Positions 1-8,760 of a DNA stretch of 64,000 nucleotides are shown one piece after another (within the stretch, counting starts at the first letter, position 1; each line of letters begins with the position of its first letter). Under the pieces are notes generated by a model. It did not search any database. It saw only the letters and a list, made by a program, of their open reading frames with translations, and was not told the origin of the DNA. This DNA is from CAZGXI01 sp964529715 (GTDB lineage Bacteria > Chloroflexota > Anaerolineae > Aggregatilineales > Ch27): the NCBI GenBank assembly GCA_964529715.1, contig CAZGXI010000019.1, forward strand, positions 27,504 to 91,503. The letters are read 5' to 3'. The translations under genes and the position numbers were made by a program.

Positions 1-2
1 AC

Positions 3-176
3 GTGCGTTGGGCCTGGGAAGGGCTGCTGGATGGCTCGCCCGACGGCTATACGCTGATGCAAAACGGCGCGCTGGCGGTCATCGCCGGCGAGATGACGCC
101 CCAGGAAGCTGCCGACGCTCTACAGGCGGGTCTGGCCGAGTGGTTCGAACCGGCCCAGAACTGTCCGGCGCCGTAA
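3..176 (+). CDS. sugar ABC transporter substrate-binding protein, C-terminal fragment
   Basis: The open frame enters from the left edge and ends at a TAA at 174-176; only the last 57 residues are visible. The tail has the pattern NGALAVIAGEMTPQEAADAL, followed by a stretch ending in FEPAQNCPAP. This resembles the C-terminus of family 1 extracellular solute-binding proteins, where a final helix follows the 'G..T.eeA...l' motif. Two binding-protein-dependent permease genes follow on the same strand, so it is most likely the periplasmic or lipoprotein receptor of that importer. The substrate cannot be read from this fragment; a sugar or oligosaccharide is inferred from the neighbours. Confidence 0.7.
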   Translation: MRWAWEGLLDGSPDGYTLMQNGALAVIAGEMTPQEAADALQAGLAEWFEPAQNCPAP

Positions 177-311
177 CCCGGCGACGTGCAGCGGCCCTGT
201 GCAGCATTTCAGGGAAGTGTTTTCCGCCGATCTCACGACCATGCGTGCAGGGGCGTTCGCTTGAACGCCCCTACCGTGATCTGTCCAATGTCTGAGGAAA
301 AAAGGCAGCTC

Positions 312-1310
312 ATGACCGAATCGGCGACTGCACCCACCCCCCAGGCAAGGCCCAGCCGCACGTTTCAACGGCGCGTGAATCTTCTGGGTAGCCAGTGGGA
401 AGCTCAACGGCGACGTGCCTGGATTTTGTTTCTGGTCCCGGCGTTCGTCATCTACACCGTGTTCATGGCCTTTCCGCTCTTTAATTCCATGCGCCTGAGT
501 CTGTATACCGGCGTAGGGCTGACGCCGGACCGCTACGTCGGGCTGGAAAACTACGTTCAGTTGTTCACCACCCCGTTATGGCGCGACCGTTTCTTGAACG
601 CCGTCGGAAATACCTTTATCTTTTTCTTTATCCATATGGCAGTGCAAAACACGCTGGGGCTGCTCTTTGCCACTCTGCTCAGCACGCGGCTGCGCGGCCA
701 TAGCATCTACCGCGCCATTATCTTCGCCCCGGCGACCCTCTCGGTGCTGGTGACAGGCTTTCTGTGGACTCTGATCTTGAACCCGCGCTGGGGAATGCTC
801 AACCAGGCGTTGGAAGCTGTCGGGTTGGGGGCACTGGCGCGACCCTGGCTGGGTGACGCAAACCTAGCGTTGCCGGTGATCTCGCTGGTGTCATCGTGGC
901 AATGGGTAGGTCTGCCAACCATGATGTTCCTGGCCGGCTTGCTGACCATCCCCGACGAACTGAGCGAAGCGGCGCGTGTAGACGGGGCCTCGGCTTGGCA
1001 GATTTTCTGGCGCGTCAAGTTTCCGCTGCTGATGCCGGTCATCGGCATCGTCTCGGTGTTGACCTTCATCGGCAACTTCAACGCCTTCGACGTGATCTAC
1101 GCGATGGCCGGGGCGCGCGGCGAACCCGGCTACGCCACCGACCTGTTGGCGACGTTCTTCTACCGCACGGCCATCGCCGGCGAGCATCCCGTTGCGCAGC
1201 CGAATATGGGTATCGGCGCGGTGGTGGCAACCATCACTTTTCTGATTCTGCTCAGTGGGGTCTCGATCTGGTTGATCTTTGGCCGGGGTCGCAACCAGGA
1301 GGTGTTCTAG
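312..1310 (+). CDS. sugar ABC transporter permease, MalF/UgpA type
   Basis: A 332-residue inner-membrane protein with a short cytoplasmic N-terminus, then a first membrane span (WILFLVPAFVIYTVFMAF) and about five more. It carries the EAA loop (EAARVDGASAWQIFW) that docks on the ABC ATPase of CUT1-family importers. I chose the ATG at 312 (MTESATAP) because a GAGGA-type ribosome site precedes it; an open frame extends to 186 but has no good start. It follows the binding protein and lies 4 bp from the next permease, so they form one heterodimeric channel. No ATPase gene is in this operon; a shared MsmK-like ATPase elsewhere is likely. Confidence 0.88.
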   Translation: MTESATAPTPQARPSRTFQRRVNLLGSQWEAQRRRAWILFLVPAFVIYTVFMAFPLFNSMRLSLYTGVGLTPDRYVGLENYVQLFTTPLWRDRFLNAVGNTFIFFFIHMAVQNTLGLLFATLLSTRLRGHSIYRAIIFAPATLSVLVTGFLWTLILNPRWGMLNQALEAVGLGALARPWLGDANLALPVISLVSSWQWVGLPTMMFLAGLLTIPDELSEAARVDGASAWQIFWRVKFPLLMPVIGIVSVLTFIGNFNAFDVIYAMAGARGEPGYATDLLATFFYRTAIAGEHPVAQPNMGIGAVVATITFLILLSGVSIWLIFGRGRNQEVF

Positions 1311-1314
1311 CGCC

Positions 1315-2154
1315 ATGAAACTGACCAGGCCGCGCATTACCCTGTCCGGCGTCGGCAAGCACGCCGTCCTGATTCTCTGGTCGCTGGTGGTGCTGTTCCC
1401 CATCTGGACCATGCTGATTAATTCGGTCAAGCCCAAGCGGGAAATCTTCCGCAACCCGTTTGGCCTGCCTTCGGAGATCACTTTCGAGGGCTACCAGAAT
1501 GCCTGGACCGACGGGCGCTTTGATCTGTATTTCGGCAACAGCCTCTTTGTCACCATCGTGTCCCTGGCGCTGATCCTGATCCTGGGATCGCTGGCGGCGT
1601 ATGCGTTGGCAAATTGGCGCTCGCGCGCCTCCAACTTCCTGTATATCTATTTTATCGCCGGGCTGATGATCCCGATCCGACTGGGCACGATCAATCTGTT
1701 CCAAATCATCCAGAGCCTCCATCTGGAAGACAGCCTGTTCAGCCTGATCCCGGTCTACATTGCGATGGGGTTGCCGATTGCCACATTCGTGCTGACGAGT
1801 TTCATCCGCTCCGTGCCCTCAGAACTGCTGGACGCGGCGCGGATCGACGGGGCGAGCGAGTGGCGCGTTTATTCCACGATCATCCTGCCGGTGGTGCGCC
1901 CGGCCCTGGCAACGGTGACGATCTTCAACATGATCCCGATCTGGAACGACCTGTGGTTCCCGCTGATCTTCATCCGCGCCCAGGGATCGCGGACGGTGAC
2001 GCTGGGAGTATCGCTGCTGTTCGGCCAGTATCAGACCGACTGGACACGTGCGCTGAGCGCCCTCTCGATGGCCGCTGTGCCGGTGCTGGTCGTCTATCTG
2101 CTGATGTCTACCCAGTTCATCAAGGGCCTCACTGCCGGGGCGCTGAAAGGGTAA
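1315..2154 (+). CDS. sugar ABC transporter permease, MalG/UgpE type
   Basis: A 279-residue partner permease. The ATG at 1315 has AGGAGGTG about 10 bp upstream, inside the end of the previous gene, so the two are translationally coupled. The protein has about six membrane spans and an EAA loop (LDAARIDGASEWRVYSTII) near the last third, as in MalG-type CUT1 permeases. Together with the gene before it, it should form the membrane channel of a carbohydrate importer. The substrate is not evident from the sequence. Confidence 0.88.
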   Translation: MKLTRPRITLSGVGKHAVLILWSLVVLFPIWTMLINSVKPKREIFRNPFGLPSEITFEGYQNAWTDGRFDLYFGNSLFVTIVSLALILILGSLAAYALANWRSRASNFLYIYFIAGLMIPIRLGTINLFQIIQSLHLEDSLFSLIPVYIAMGLPIATFVLTSFIRSVPSELLDAARIDGASEWRVYSTIILPVVRPALATVTIFNMIPIWNDLWFPLIFIRAQGSRTVTLGVSLLFGQYQTDWTRALSALSMAAVPVLVVYLLMSTQFIKGLTAGALKG

Positions 2155-2158
2155 GCCC

Positions 2159-3346
2159 ATGAACAGCCGGGAGCGAGTTGCACGGGCCATGCGCCACCAA
2201 CTGCCCGACCGTGTGCCGGTGATGTGCCAGCTCGCATTAGGCCACTACTTTCTCAACGCCGGGCTGCCGCCCCACCAAATCTGGTTCACCAGTGCAGGGT
2301 TTGCCGAAGCCTTGCTTCGGCTGCGCGAACGCTATCGCTTTGACGGCATCCTGATCAACATCCCCGGACGCGACCCCAACTGGCTGCACGACGTGTCGTC
2401 CATTGAGGAAACAGACAACGGGACCTGGATCACCTGGAAAACCGGGCTACAGGCGCTTGTTCCGCCGGACGACAACGCGCAACTGGAACCGGATCGTCCC
2501 AACGCAGCGCCGCGCCCGGACTTTTTAACCTTCGATCCCGATACGGACATGGACCGTCTGGACGAGTGGCCGCGCTACACCTGGGGCATCTACCACACCC
2601 CTATTCTGCCGGGCAAAGCGCCAGGCCTGCTGATCGATCCACCGGCTTATTTCACCGCCACGATTGACCTGGTGCGGCAGGCGGTTGGCAACAGCGTGTC
2701 CGTGCATGGCGAAGTTTTTTCGCCCTTCACGCACTTGATGGAGCTGTTCGGCTACCAAGAAGCCCTGTTAGGGCTGGCAATGGATTCCTCCAGGGCAGAA
2801 GCGATCCTGGCGCGGTTCGTGGAAGCCAGTGTCGCCTGGGGATCGGCACAGGCCGCACACGGTGTAGATGCTGTACTGATCTCATCGGCGTTTGCCGGGG
2901 GGGGATTCATCTCGCCGAAGATGTACGCGCAGTTCGTTGTCCCCTATGAGCGCGCCGTGATCGACCGCCTACACGCTGCCCATCCCGGTCTACCCGTCTA
3001 TACCCACACCTGCGGTAAGCTGGGCGACCGTCTGGAGCTACTGCTGGACACCCACACCGACGGCATCGATACGCTCGATCCACCGCCACTGGGCGACACC
3101 GAACTGGCCGATGCGAAGGCGCGCATCGGGCAGCAAATCTTCATCAAGGGCAACATGAACTCGGTGGCGCTGCTGGCCGATACCAAAGAACAGGCGATTG
3201 AACGGGTACGACGCACGCTGGCAGACGGCAAGCCGGGCGGCGGATACATTCTCAGCACGGCCTGCTCGGTCGCACCGCGCGTCCAGCCATGGAAACTGGA
3301 AATGCTGGTAGACCTGGCCGAAGAATACGGGCGGTACGACGCATAA
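2159..3346 (+). CDS. uroporphyrinogen decarboxylase (URO-D) family protein
   Basis: A 395-residue protein starting 4 bp after the permease stop. It has the family start (NSRERVARAMRHQLPDRVPV) and late family features (YTHTCGKLGDRLELLLD; a KGNMNSV segment). The URO-D fold covers haem-pathway HemE as well as many corrinoid methyltransferases (MtbA/MtaA-like). This member lacks clear HemE hallmarks and sits in a sugar-transport operon, a placement often seen in carbohydrate clusters. I infer a methyltransferase or demethylase-like role linked to the imported compound rather than haem synthesis. The Cys in HTCGK could be a metal ligand, as in the methyltransferases, but this is not proven. Confidence 0.8.
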   Translation: MNSRERVARAMRHQLPDRVPVMCQLALGHYFLNAGLPPHQIWFTSAGFAEALLRLRERYRFDGILINIPGRDPNWLHDVSSIEETDNGTWITWKTGLQALVPPDDNAQLEPDRPNAAPRPDFLTFDPDTDMDRLDEWPRYTWGIYHTPILPGKAPGLLIDPPAYFTATIDLVRQAVGNSVSVHGEVFSPFTHLMELFGYQEALLGLAMDSSRAEAILARFVEASVAWGSAQAAHGVDAVLISSAFAGGGFISPKMYAQFVVPYERAVIDRLHAAHPGLPVYTHTCGKLGDRLELLLDTHTDGIDTLDPPPLGDTELADAKARIGQQIFIKGNMNSVALLADTKEQAIERVRRTLADGKPGGGYILSTACSVAPRVQPWKLEMLVDLAEEYGRYDA

Positions 3347-3449
3347 CGGAGTCATCTCCGCCTTGATCTGAGGTACACTCTGCTGCCATCCACGCAACCA
3401 CCTTTATCCGCGCAATCGACATCCCTATTCCCCACAAGGAGGGCCTTCC

Positions 3450-4778
3450 ATGAAACTGGACTGGCGCAAGACGTTCCTGATCGGCTTCGGCTTTTTAGGG
3501 ATCAGCATCGTGTGGCAGGTATATAACCTGTTCGTGCCGCTCTTTTTGCAAGGTGGCAACCCGGCGTTTCAGGCCGAAAGCGGCGAAAGCATCCTGGGCT
3601 TCGGGTTGAATGCCACGATCACCGGCGCGATCATGACGCTGGACAATGTCGCCGCGCTGTTCATCTTGCCGCTGATCGGCCTGTGGAGTGACCGCACGCG
3701 CACACGCATCGGGCGACGCTACCCCTATATTCTGAGCGGCGCGCCGATTGCCGCCATTGCTTTCGTGCTGATTCCGATAGCAGCAGGGATGATTACCTCG
3801 GCGACAAGCGGCAGCGTCGATCAGAACACCGGGGCATTCGCCCTCTTCATGATCGCAGCGGGCGTCTTTCTGCTGGCGATGGCCTTCTTCCGCACGCCGG
3901 TAATCGCGCTCATGCCAGACCTGACGCCTTCACCGCTGCGCAGCAAGGCCAACGGCGTAATCAACCTGATGGGCGGCGTTGGCGGTGTGATCGCCACCTT
4001 AGGACTGGCCCGTTTCTTCGACGCTAACCACGCGCTGCCCTTTTGGATCGCTGCCGGCGTGATGATCGTGGCAATTGTGCTGCTGTTCTTCAGCGTGAAA
4101 GAGCCAAAAGAATACCAGACTGATGAGGAAAAGCGTGATCATGTCCAGGCACAGGAGGCCGTGCGCGGCTTCCGGGCCGTCCCGCCGGAATACCGCCGCA
4201 GTCTGATCTTTTTGCTGCTGGCAATCTTCGGCTGGTTCGTGGGCTACAACGCCATCGAGACCTTCTTCACGTCCTACGCTGTGACCACGCTGGGCATTAC
4301 GGCGGGTACGGCAGGCACGCTGTTCTCGATTGCGCTGGTCGCTTTCATTCTATTTGCCATTCCAGCGGGTTACGTCGGCACACGGCTGGGGCGCAAACGC
4401 ACGATTACGCTGGGACTGGCGATCTTCGCCGTGCTGCTGGTAATCGCGTTCTTTGTGCCGAACCAGACCGTGATCGCCGTTATCCTGGGCGTCGGCGGGA
4501 TGGCCTGGGCGCTGGTGAACATTAACTCGTTGCCGATGGTAGTGGACATCACCGACGACCCGCGGCTGTTGGGAACATACACAGGGTTCTACTACTTTGC
4601 CTCGCAGCTGGCAGCCATCTTTGGGCCGGTGCTCAACGGCGCGATCATCGACCTGGCAGGGCGCAACTACAACGCGATCTTCCTGGTAACGCCAGCTTTC
4701 TTCGTGCTGGCGATCCTGGCGATCAGCTTCGTCACGCGCGGCGAGGCGCACACCGAAGAAGTCTCGGCCCAGGCGTAA
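3450..4778 (+). CDS. MFS transporter, SLC45/sugar-cation symporter-like
   Basis: A 442-residue integral membrane protein with about 12 hydrophobic spans. The loop between spans 2 and 3 carries the MFS signature (GLWSDRTRTRIGRRYPYIL), whose D-R-x(3)-R-x-G-R-R pattern and following 'Y' match GPH/SLC45-type sugar carriers. The second half repeats it more weakly (GTRLGRKRTI). AAGGAGGG stands 8 bp before the ATG. It lies 103 bp after the URO-D gene on the same strand, so it may be co-transcribed. It is probably a sugar or glycoside carrier; direction and substrate are unknown. Confidence 0.82.
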   Translation: MKLDWRKTFLIGFGFLGISIVWQVYNLFVPLFLQGGNPAFQAESGESILGFGLNATITGAIMTLDNVAALFILPLIGLWSDRTRTRIGRRYPYILSGAPIAAIAFVLIPIAAGMITSATSGSVDQNTGAFALFMIAAGVFLLAMAFFRTPVIALMPDLTPSPLRSKANGVINLMGGVGGVIATLGLARFFDANHALPFWIAAGVMIVAIVLLFFSVKEPKEYQTDEEKRDHVQAQEAVRGFRAVPPEYRRSLIFLLLAIFGWFVGYNAIETFFTSYAVTTLGITAGTAGTLFSIALVAFILFAIPAGYVGTRLGRKRTITLGLAIFAVLLVIAFFVPNQTVIAVILGVGGMAWALVNINSLPMVVDITDDPRLLGTYTGFYYFASQLAAIFGPVLNGAIIDLAGRNYNAIFLVTPAFFVLAILAISFVTRGEAHTEEVSAQA

Positions 4779-4794
4779 CTTTCAGCGCAACGGT

Positions 4795-4818
4795 GGGGGC
4801 AAGGCGCTCCCTGCCCCC
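4795..4818. terminator. GC-rich hairpin between convergent genes
   Basis: A perfect 7-bp stem (GGGGGCA/TGCCCCC) with a 10-nt loop sits in the 57-bp gap between the plus-strand MFS gene and the minus-strand dehydrogenase. It has no T-run on either side, so it may stop or stabilise both converging transcripts rather than act as a classical intrinsic terminator. Confidence 0.4.
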
Positions 4819-4835
4819 CCAGACGCCGCGCCCCT

Positions 4836-6032
4836 TTAATACTTCACGTCCACCGCTTTGCCGCTGGTCGCCGACTCCAGGATGGCATCGCAGATCACGG
4901 CATTGCGGTAGCCGTCCTCGAAGTCCGCGCCGTAGGGAGCCACCGGCTTGTCATTGACGATAGCATCGAAGAAGTGGTGGAACTCGTGCACGAACGAGTG
5001 CTCCCAACCGATCATGTGGCCGTGTGGCCACCAGTTAGTCCAGTACGGGTGATAGGACTCGCTGATCAGCACGTTGTGAAAGCCGCGCGTCTCGCGCGGT
5101 TCCTCGTCCGCCCAGAAAACCTCCAGTTCGTTGAGGCGTTCCAGGTTAAACCGGAGCGAGCCTTTTTCACCGTTGATCTCAAGCACCTGGCCGTTCTTGT
5201 GCCCGGCGCAGAAGCGCGAGGCCTCGACCGTACCCAGTGCGCCACCCTCGAATTCAAACAGCGCCACGAAGGCGTCGTCCACATCGACTTTGCCCATCTT
5301 GCCCGGCTGGCCGGGCAGCGGACGCTCCTCGATGAATGTCTTCGCCATGCCCATCACGCGCTTCGGCTCGCCCACCAGGAAGCGCGCCAGGTCAATGATG
5401 TGCGAACCCAGGTCGCCCAACGCACCGCTGCCGCACACGCTCTTGTCCAGCCGCCAGACCCGCTCAAAGTTGGGGTCCATAATCCATTCTTGCAGGTAGA
5501 CTGCCCGGTAATGGAAGAGGCGTCCCAGCGCCCCACTCTCGATCAGCTTGCGCGCCTGAACGATGGCAGGCACAAAACGATAGTTGAAGGCCACCATGTG
5601 CTTGACGCCTGCCTTCTGGACGGCGTCGAGCATAGCCTTTGCCTCCTCGCCTGTGCGGGCCAGCGGTTTTTCGCAGAAGACGTGCTTGCCCGCCGCTGCC
5701 GCCGCGATGCACGGTTCGGCGTGAACGTTGTTCGGGCCGCCATTGTCAAAGACCTGTACCGCCGGGTTATCCAGCATGGCGCGCCAGTCGGTGTAGAAAT
5801 TCTCGTATCCATAACGGCGAGCAGCTTCGGCAGTGGCCTCGGCATTGCGCCCGGCAATCGCCACCAGGCGCGGGATCGCCACCGGCGGGTACATCATGTA
5901 AGGCAGCTTCTTAAAGGCATTGGAATGCGCTTTGCCCATGAAAGCGTAGCCGAGCATCCCGATGCCGATCTCCGGGGCCTGCCCTTCGGCCTTTGCCCCA
6001 GCCATGCTGGTAAAGCCAACGCTGTCACTCAT
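4836..6032 (-). CDS. Gfo/Idh/MocA family NAD(P)-dependent oxidoreductase
   Basis: A 398-residue cytoplasmic dehydrogenase. The N-terminal Rossmann motif is GIGMLGYAFMGKAHSNAF, and the conserved catalytic Lys motif EKPLA lies about 120 residues in. The C-terminal half is the substrate-binding alpha/beta domain (GSHIIDLARFLVGEP, then VEASRFCAG). An ATG lies 6 bp further upstream at 6038, but it abuts the AAGGGGG ribosome site; the second ATG (MSDSVGF) has correct spacing, so I use 6032. It starts 11 bp after the isomerase gene, as last gene of the xylulokinase operon. Such enzymes oxidise sugars or inositols; the exact substrate is not determinable. Confidence 0.88.
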   Translation of the reverse strand: MSDSVGFTSMAGAKAEGQAPEIGIGMLGYAFMGKAHSNAFKKLPYMMYPPVAIPRLVAIAGRNAEATAEAARRYGYENFYTDWRAMLDNPAVQVFDNGGPNNVHAEPCIAAAAAGKHVFCEKPLARTGEEAKAMLDAVQKAGVKHMVAFNYRFVPAIVQARKLIESGALGRLFHYRAVYLQEWIMDPNFERVWRLDKSVCGSGALGDLGSHIIDLARFLVGEPKRVMGMAKTFIEERPLPGQPGKMGKVDVDDAFVALFEFEGGALGTVEASRFCAGHKNGQVLEINGEKGSLRFNLERLNELEVFWADEEPRETRGFHNVLISESYHPYWTNWWPHGHMIGWEHSFVHEFHHFFDAIVNDKPVAPYGADFEDGYRNAVICDAILESATSGKAVDVKY

Positions 6033-6043
6033 CGCCATCCCCC

Positions 6044-7048
6044 TTAGCTCCGGGCAGCAAACGCGGCGTCAAACGCAACGGTCGAGGGCGTAATGTCCAG
6101 GCGACGGACCAGTGCCAACGCCTCCGGCGCGCCCTGGTCGCGGTTCATGCCGTTGTCTTCCCATTCAATGGAGTACGGGCCGTCGTAGTTCACATCGTTC
6201 AGGGCGCGGAAAATGCGCTCGAAGGGCACACCGCCGCGCCCCGGCGAGACGAAGTCCCAGCCGCGCCGGTGATCGCCGAAGAACAGGTGCGATCCCAGAA
6301 TGCCGTTGCGCCCGTCTAGCACGCGGACCGATTCCTTGACATGCATGTGGTAGATGCGGTCGCCGAACTCGTAGACAAAGGCCACCGGGTCCACTAGCTG
6401 CCAGTACAAGTGGCTGGGGTCAAAGTTGATGCCAAACGCCGGGCGGCGGTTGACGGCAGCCAACGTGCGCTGTGTGGTCCAGAAGTCATAGGCGATCTCA
6501 GACGGGTGCACTTCCAGGGCAAACCGGACGCCCACCTGGTCGAAGACATCAAGGATGGGATTCCAGCGGTCTGCGAAGTCCTGATACCCGGCCTCGATCA
6601 TGCTCGGCGGAACGGGTGGGAACATCGCCAGGGTATGCCAGATTTTGCTGCCGACGAAGCCGTTGACGGTCTTGACGCCGAACATGGCAGCGGCGCGGGC
6701 CGTGTTTTTGATCTCCTCGGCGGCGCGCTGGCGGACTCCTTCCGGCTTGCCATCACCCCAGATGCGCGACGGCAGAATGCCCTTATGCCGCTCATCAATG
6801 GGATCGTCGCACACGGCCTGCCCGACGAGATGGTTGCTGATGGCGAAGCACTTGAGGTTGTACCGGTTCAGAATATCCCGGCGGCTCTGGATGTAGCCAT
6901 CCTGTCCCAACGCCTTGTCTACTTCAAAATGATCGCCCCAGCAGGCCAGTTCCAGGCCGTCGAAGCCCCACGCGGCGGCCTTCTGCGCCAGGGTTTCCAG
7001 AGGCAGGTCCGCCCACTGGCCAGTGAACAGGGTAACGGGTCGTGACAT
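6044..7048 (-). CDS. sugar phosphate isomerase/epimerase family protein (xylose-isomerase-like TIM barrel)
   Basis: A 334-residue AP-endonuclease-2/xylose-isomerase-like TIM barrel. Visible metal and catalytic strand ends include FALEVHPSEIAYD, NFDPSHLYWQ, YHMHVKES and YSIEWED, giving the Glu/Asp/His/Glu ligand pattern of this superfamily. AAAGGAG lies 9 bp before the ATG. It sits between xylulokinase and the Gfo/Idh/MocA dehydrogenase, a common pairing in which a ketose or keto-inositol product is isomerised or epimerised. It may feed xylulose or a related ketose to the kinase, but family members vary widely in substrate. Confidence 0.85.
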   Translation of the reverse strand: MSRPVTLFTGQWADLPLETLAQKAAAWGFDGLELACWGDHFEVDKALGQDGYIQSRRDILNRYNLKCFAISNHLVGQAVCDDPIDERHKGILPSRIWGDGKPEGVRQRAAEEIKNTARAAAMFGVKTVNGFVGSKIWHTLAMFPPVPPSMIEAGYQDFADRWNPILDVFDQVGVRFALEVHPSEIAYDFWTTQRTLAAVNRRPAFGINFDPSHLYWQLVDPVAFVYEFGDRIYHMHVKESVRVLDGRNGILGSHLFFGDHRRGWDFVSPGRGGVPFERIFRALNDVNYDGPYSIEWEDNGMNRDQGAPEALALVRRLDITPSTVAFDAAFAARS

Positions 7049-7142
7049 CTATCGCTACTCCTTTGATACCCGATCATGCAGATTGCAGGCTCAGAATCGG
7101 CGTTTGAAGTGCGGGCAACGTCTGACCAAAACCTTGTAACAT

Positions 7143-8630
7143 CTACTCCGCCAGCGCCTTGAAGGTATCCTTAAGCGTCGGGTAAAGCGAACTGTAGATG
7201 CCATACGCCTTCTCGTAAGCGTCGGCATTCGGACCGGGCGACACCTCTTCACCAAGCTGGATCGAAGCCGTTGCCGCCTCGACGTCTGACCACACGCCCA
7301 CGCCCACGCCCGCTAGCAGCGCCGCGCCGTAAGCCGCGCCCTCCAGCGCCTCGACCGTCACCAGCGGCGCGCCCAACACGTCGGCCAGAATTTGCCGCCA
7401 CAGCGGACTCTTTGCACCGCCGCCACTGACACGTACCTGCCGGATCACGCGCCCAGCCTCACTCTGCCGGATCAACTCGAACCCGTCCCGCAAGCCGAAG
7501 GAGACGCCTTCCAGCACGGCGCGGGTCAGGTGGCCGCGCGTGTGGCGAACGGTGAGGCCGATGAACGCGCCGCGCGCCAGCGGATCGGGGTGCGGCGTGC
7601 GTTCGCCGCTGAGGTAGGGCAGGAATTGCAGGCCGTCGCTGCCAGGTGGAACATCCGCTGCCTCGGCGGTCAGCGCATCGAAGCTGATGCCCGGCGCGAG
7701 CGCATCCCGATACCACTGCAAACTGCCCGCCGCCGAGAGCATCACCCCCATAAAGTGCCAGCGGCCCGGCACGGCGTGGCAGAAAGCGTGCAGGCGGCCT
7801 TCCGGCTCATAGGCATAGCTGCCCAGCGGCGCAAAGACCACGCCCGACGTGCCGACGGTCAGCGCCACTACGCCCGGCGTCACCGCGCCGACGCCGACCG
7901 CCTGCGCCGACTGGTCGCCGCCGCCCGCCACGACCGGGATTCCTGCCTTGAGGCCAGTTTCCTGCGCGGCGGCTGCGCTGACATACCCGGTAACGTCTGG
8001 CCCTTCGTAGACGGCAGGCATCCAGGCCAGGGGAATATCCAGTTCGGCCAGCACATCCTGCGACCAACGGCGGTTCGCCACGTCCATCAGCAGCATCCCT
8101 GACCCATCGGCCAGGTCGGTCGCGTAGGCGCCGGTCAGCTTGAAGCGGATGTAGTCCTTCGGCAGCAGGATGTGGGCGATTCGGGCATAAACATCCGGCT
8201 CATGATTGCGCACCCACAAAATCTTCGGCGCCGTGAAGCCGGTCAGGGCGCGGTTGCCGGTGAGTTCGATCAACCGCCGCGCGCCAACTTTGGCCGTGAT
8301 CGCGTCACATTCGGCCTGAGTACGCTGGTCGTTCCACAGGATGGACGGGCGAAGCACCTGGCCGTTCACATCCAGGCAGACCAGGCCGTGCATCTGGCCG
8401 GTGAGGCCGATAGCCGCCACGTCCGCCGCTGCGCCGGTTTCTGCCAGCACGGCGCGGATAGCTGCTGCCATGCCGTCCCACCAGTCAGCAGGATTTTGCT
8501 CGCTCCACAACGGCTTCGGCGTGCTGATCGGCTGTGGTGTGGTCCGGCTGGCAATCACGGTCCCTTGATCGTCGATGAGCAGCGCCTTTGCGCCGGTCGT
8601 GCTGATGTCTAACCCTAACAGATAGCGCAT
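7143..8630 (-). CDS. xylB: xylulokinase (FGGY family)
   Basis: A 495-residue FGGY kinase predicted to phosphorylate D-xylulose to xylulose 5-phosphate with ATP. It has the N-terminal phosphate-binding motif (GLDISTTGAKALLIDD), the xylulokinase-type GLTGQMHGLV, and the C-terminal FGGY signature region (GGGAKSPLWRQILADV). Length agrees with xylulokinases of about 490-500 residues. The start at 8630 (MRYLLGLD) has GGGAG 6 bp upstream; an in-frame ATG at 8669 lacks a ribosome site. It follows the ABC importer genes, consistent with pentose import followed by phosphorylation; the product would meet Rpe encoded at 47776. Confidence 0.9.
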   Translation of the reverse strand: MRYLLGLDISTTGAKALLIDDQGTVIASRTTPQPISTPKPLWSEQNPADWWDGMAAAIRAVLAETGAAADVAAIGLTGQMHGLVCLDVNGQVLRPSILWNDQRTQAECDAITAKVGARRLIELTGNRALTGFTAPKILWVRNHEPDVYARIAHILLPKDYIRFKLTGAYATDLADGSGMLLMDVANRRWSQDVLAELDIPLAWMPAVYEGPDVTGYVSAAAAQETGLKAGIPVVAGGGDQSAQAVGVGAVTPGVVALTVGTSGVVFAPLGSYAYEPEGRLHAFCHAVPGRWHFMGVMLSAAGSLQWYRDALAPGISFDALTAEAADVPPGSDGLQFLPYLSGERTPHPDPLARGAFIGLTVRHTRGHLTRAVLEGVSFGLRDGFELIRQSEAGRVIRQVRVSGGGAKSPLWRQILADVLGAPLVTVEALEGAAYGAALLAGVGVGVWSDVEAATASIQLGEEVSPGPNADAYEKAYGIYSSLYPTLKDTFKALAE

Positions 8631-8706
8631 CGTTCTCCCTCGCTCCCCAAGCGCCGCACAGCCCGACAAATGGGTTGGCGGAAAAGCCAGTCAATACGGC
8701 GATTAT

Positions 8707-8744
8707 AACAAAAAAGGGGCACATGCCCTTCGGTCATGCGCCCC
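8707..8744 (-). terminator. intrinsic terminator after the RbsB-like gene
   Basis: On the minus strand a roughly 10-bp stem (GGGGCGCATG/CATGTGCCCC, one G-U pair) is followed directly by seven Ts. It lies 17 bp past the stop of the binding-protein gene and about 80 bp before xylB. It could give higher expression of the transporter than of the downstream enzymes. The T-run is followed by TTATAAT, a possible -10 box for a separate xylB promoter. Confidence 0.75.
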
Positions 8745-8760
8745 CAGACAAACATAGACC

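Noticed and set aside
4974..6047. A 357-codon plus-strand open frame opposite the Gfo/Idh/MocA gene
   Set aside because: It mirrors a strongly recognised coding frame on the minus strand, has no family-like motifs and no ribosome site; long antisense frames are expected in GC-rich coding DNA.
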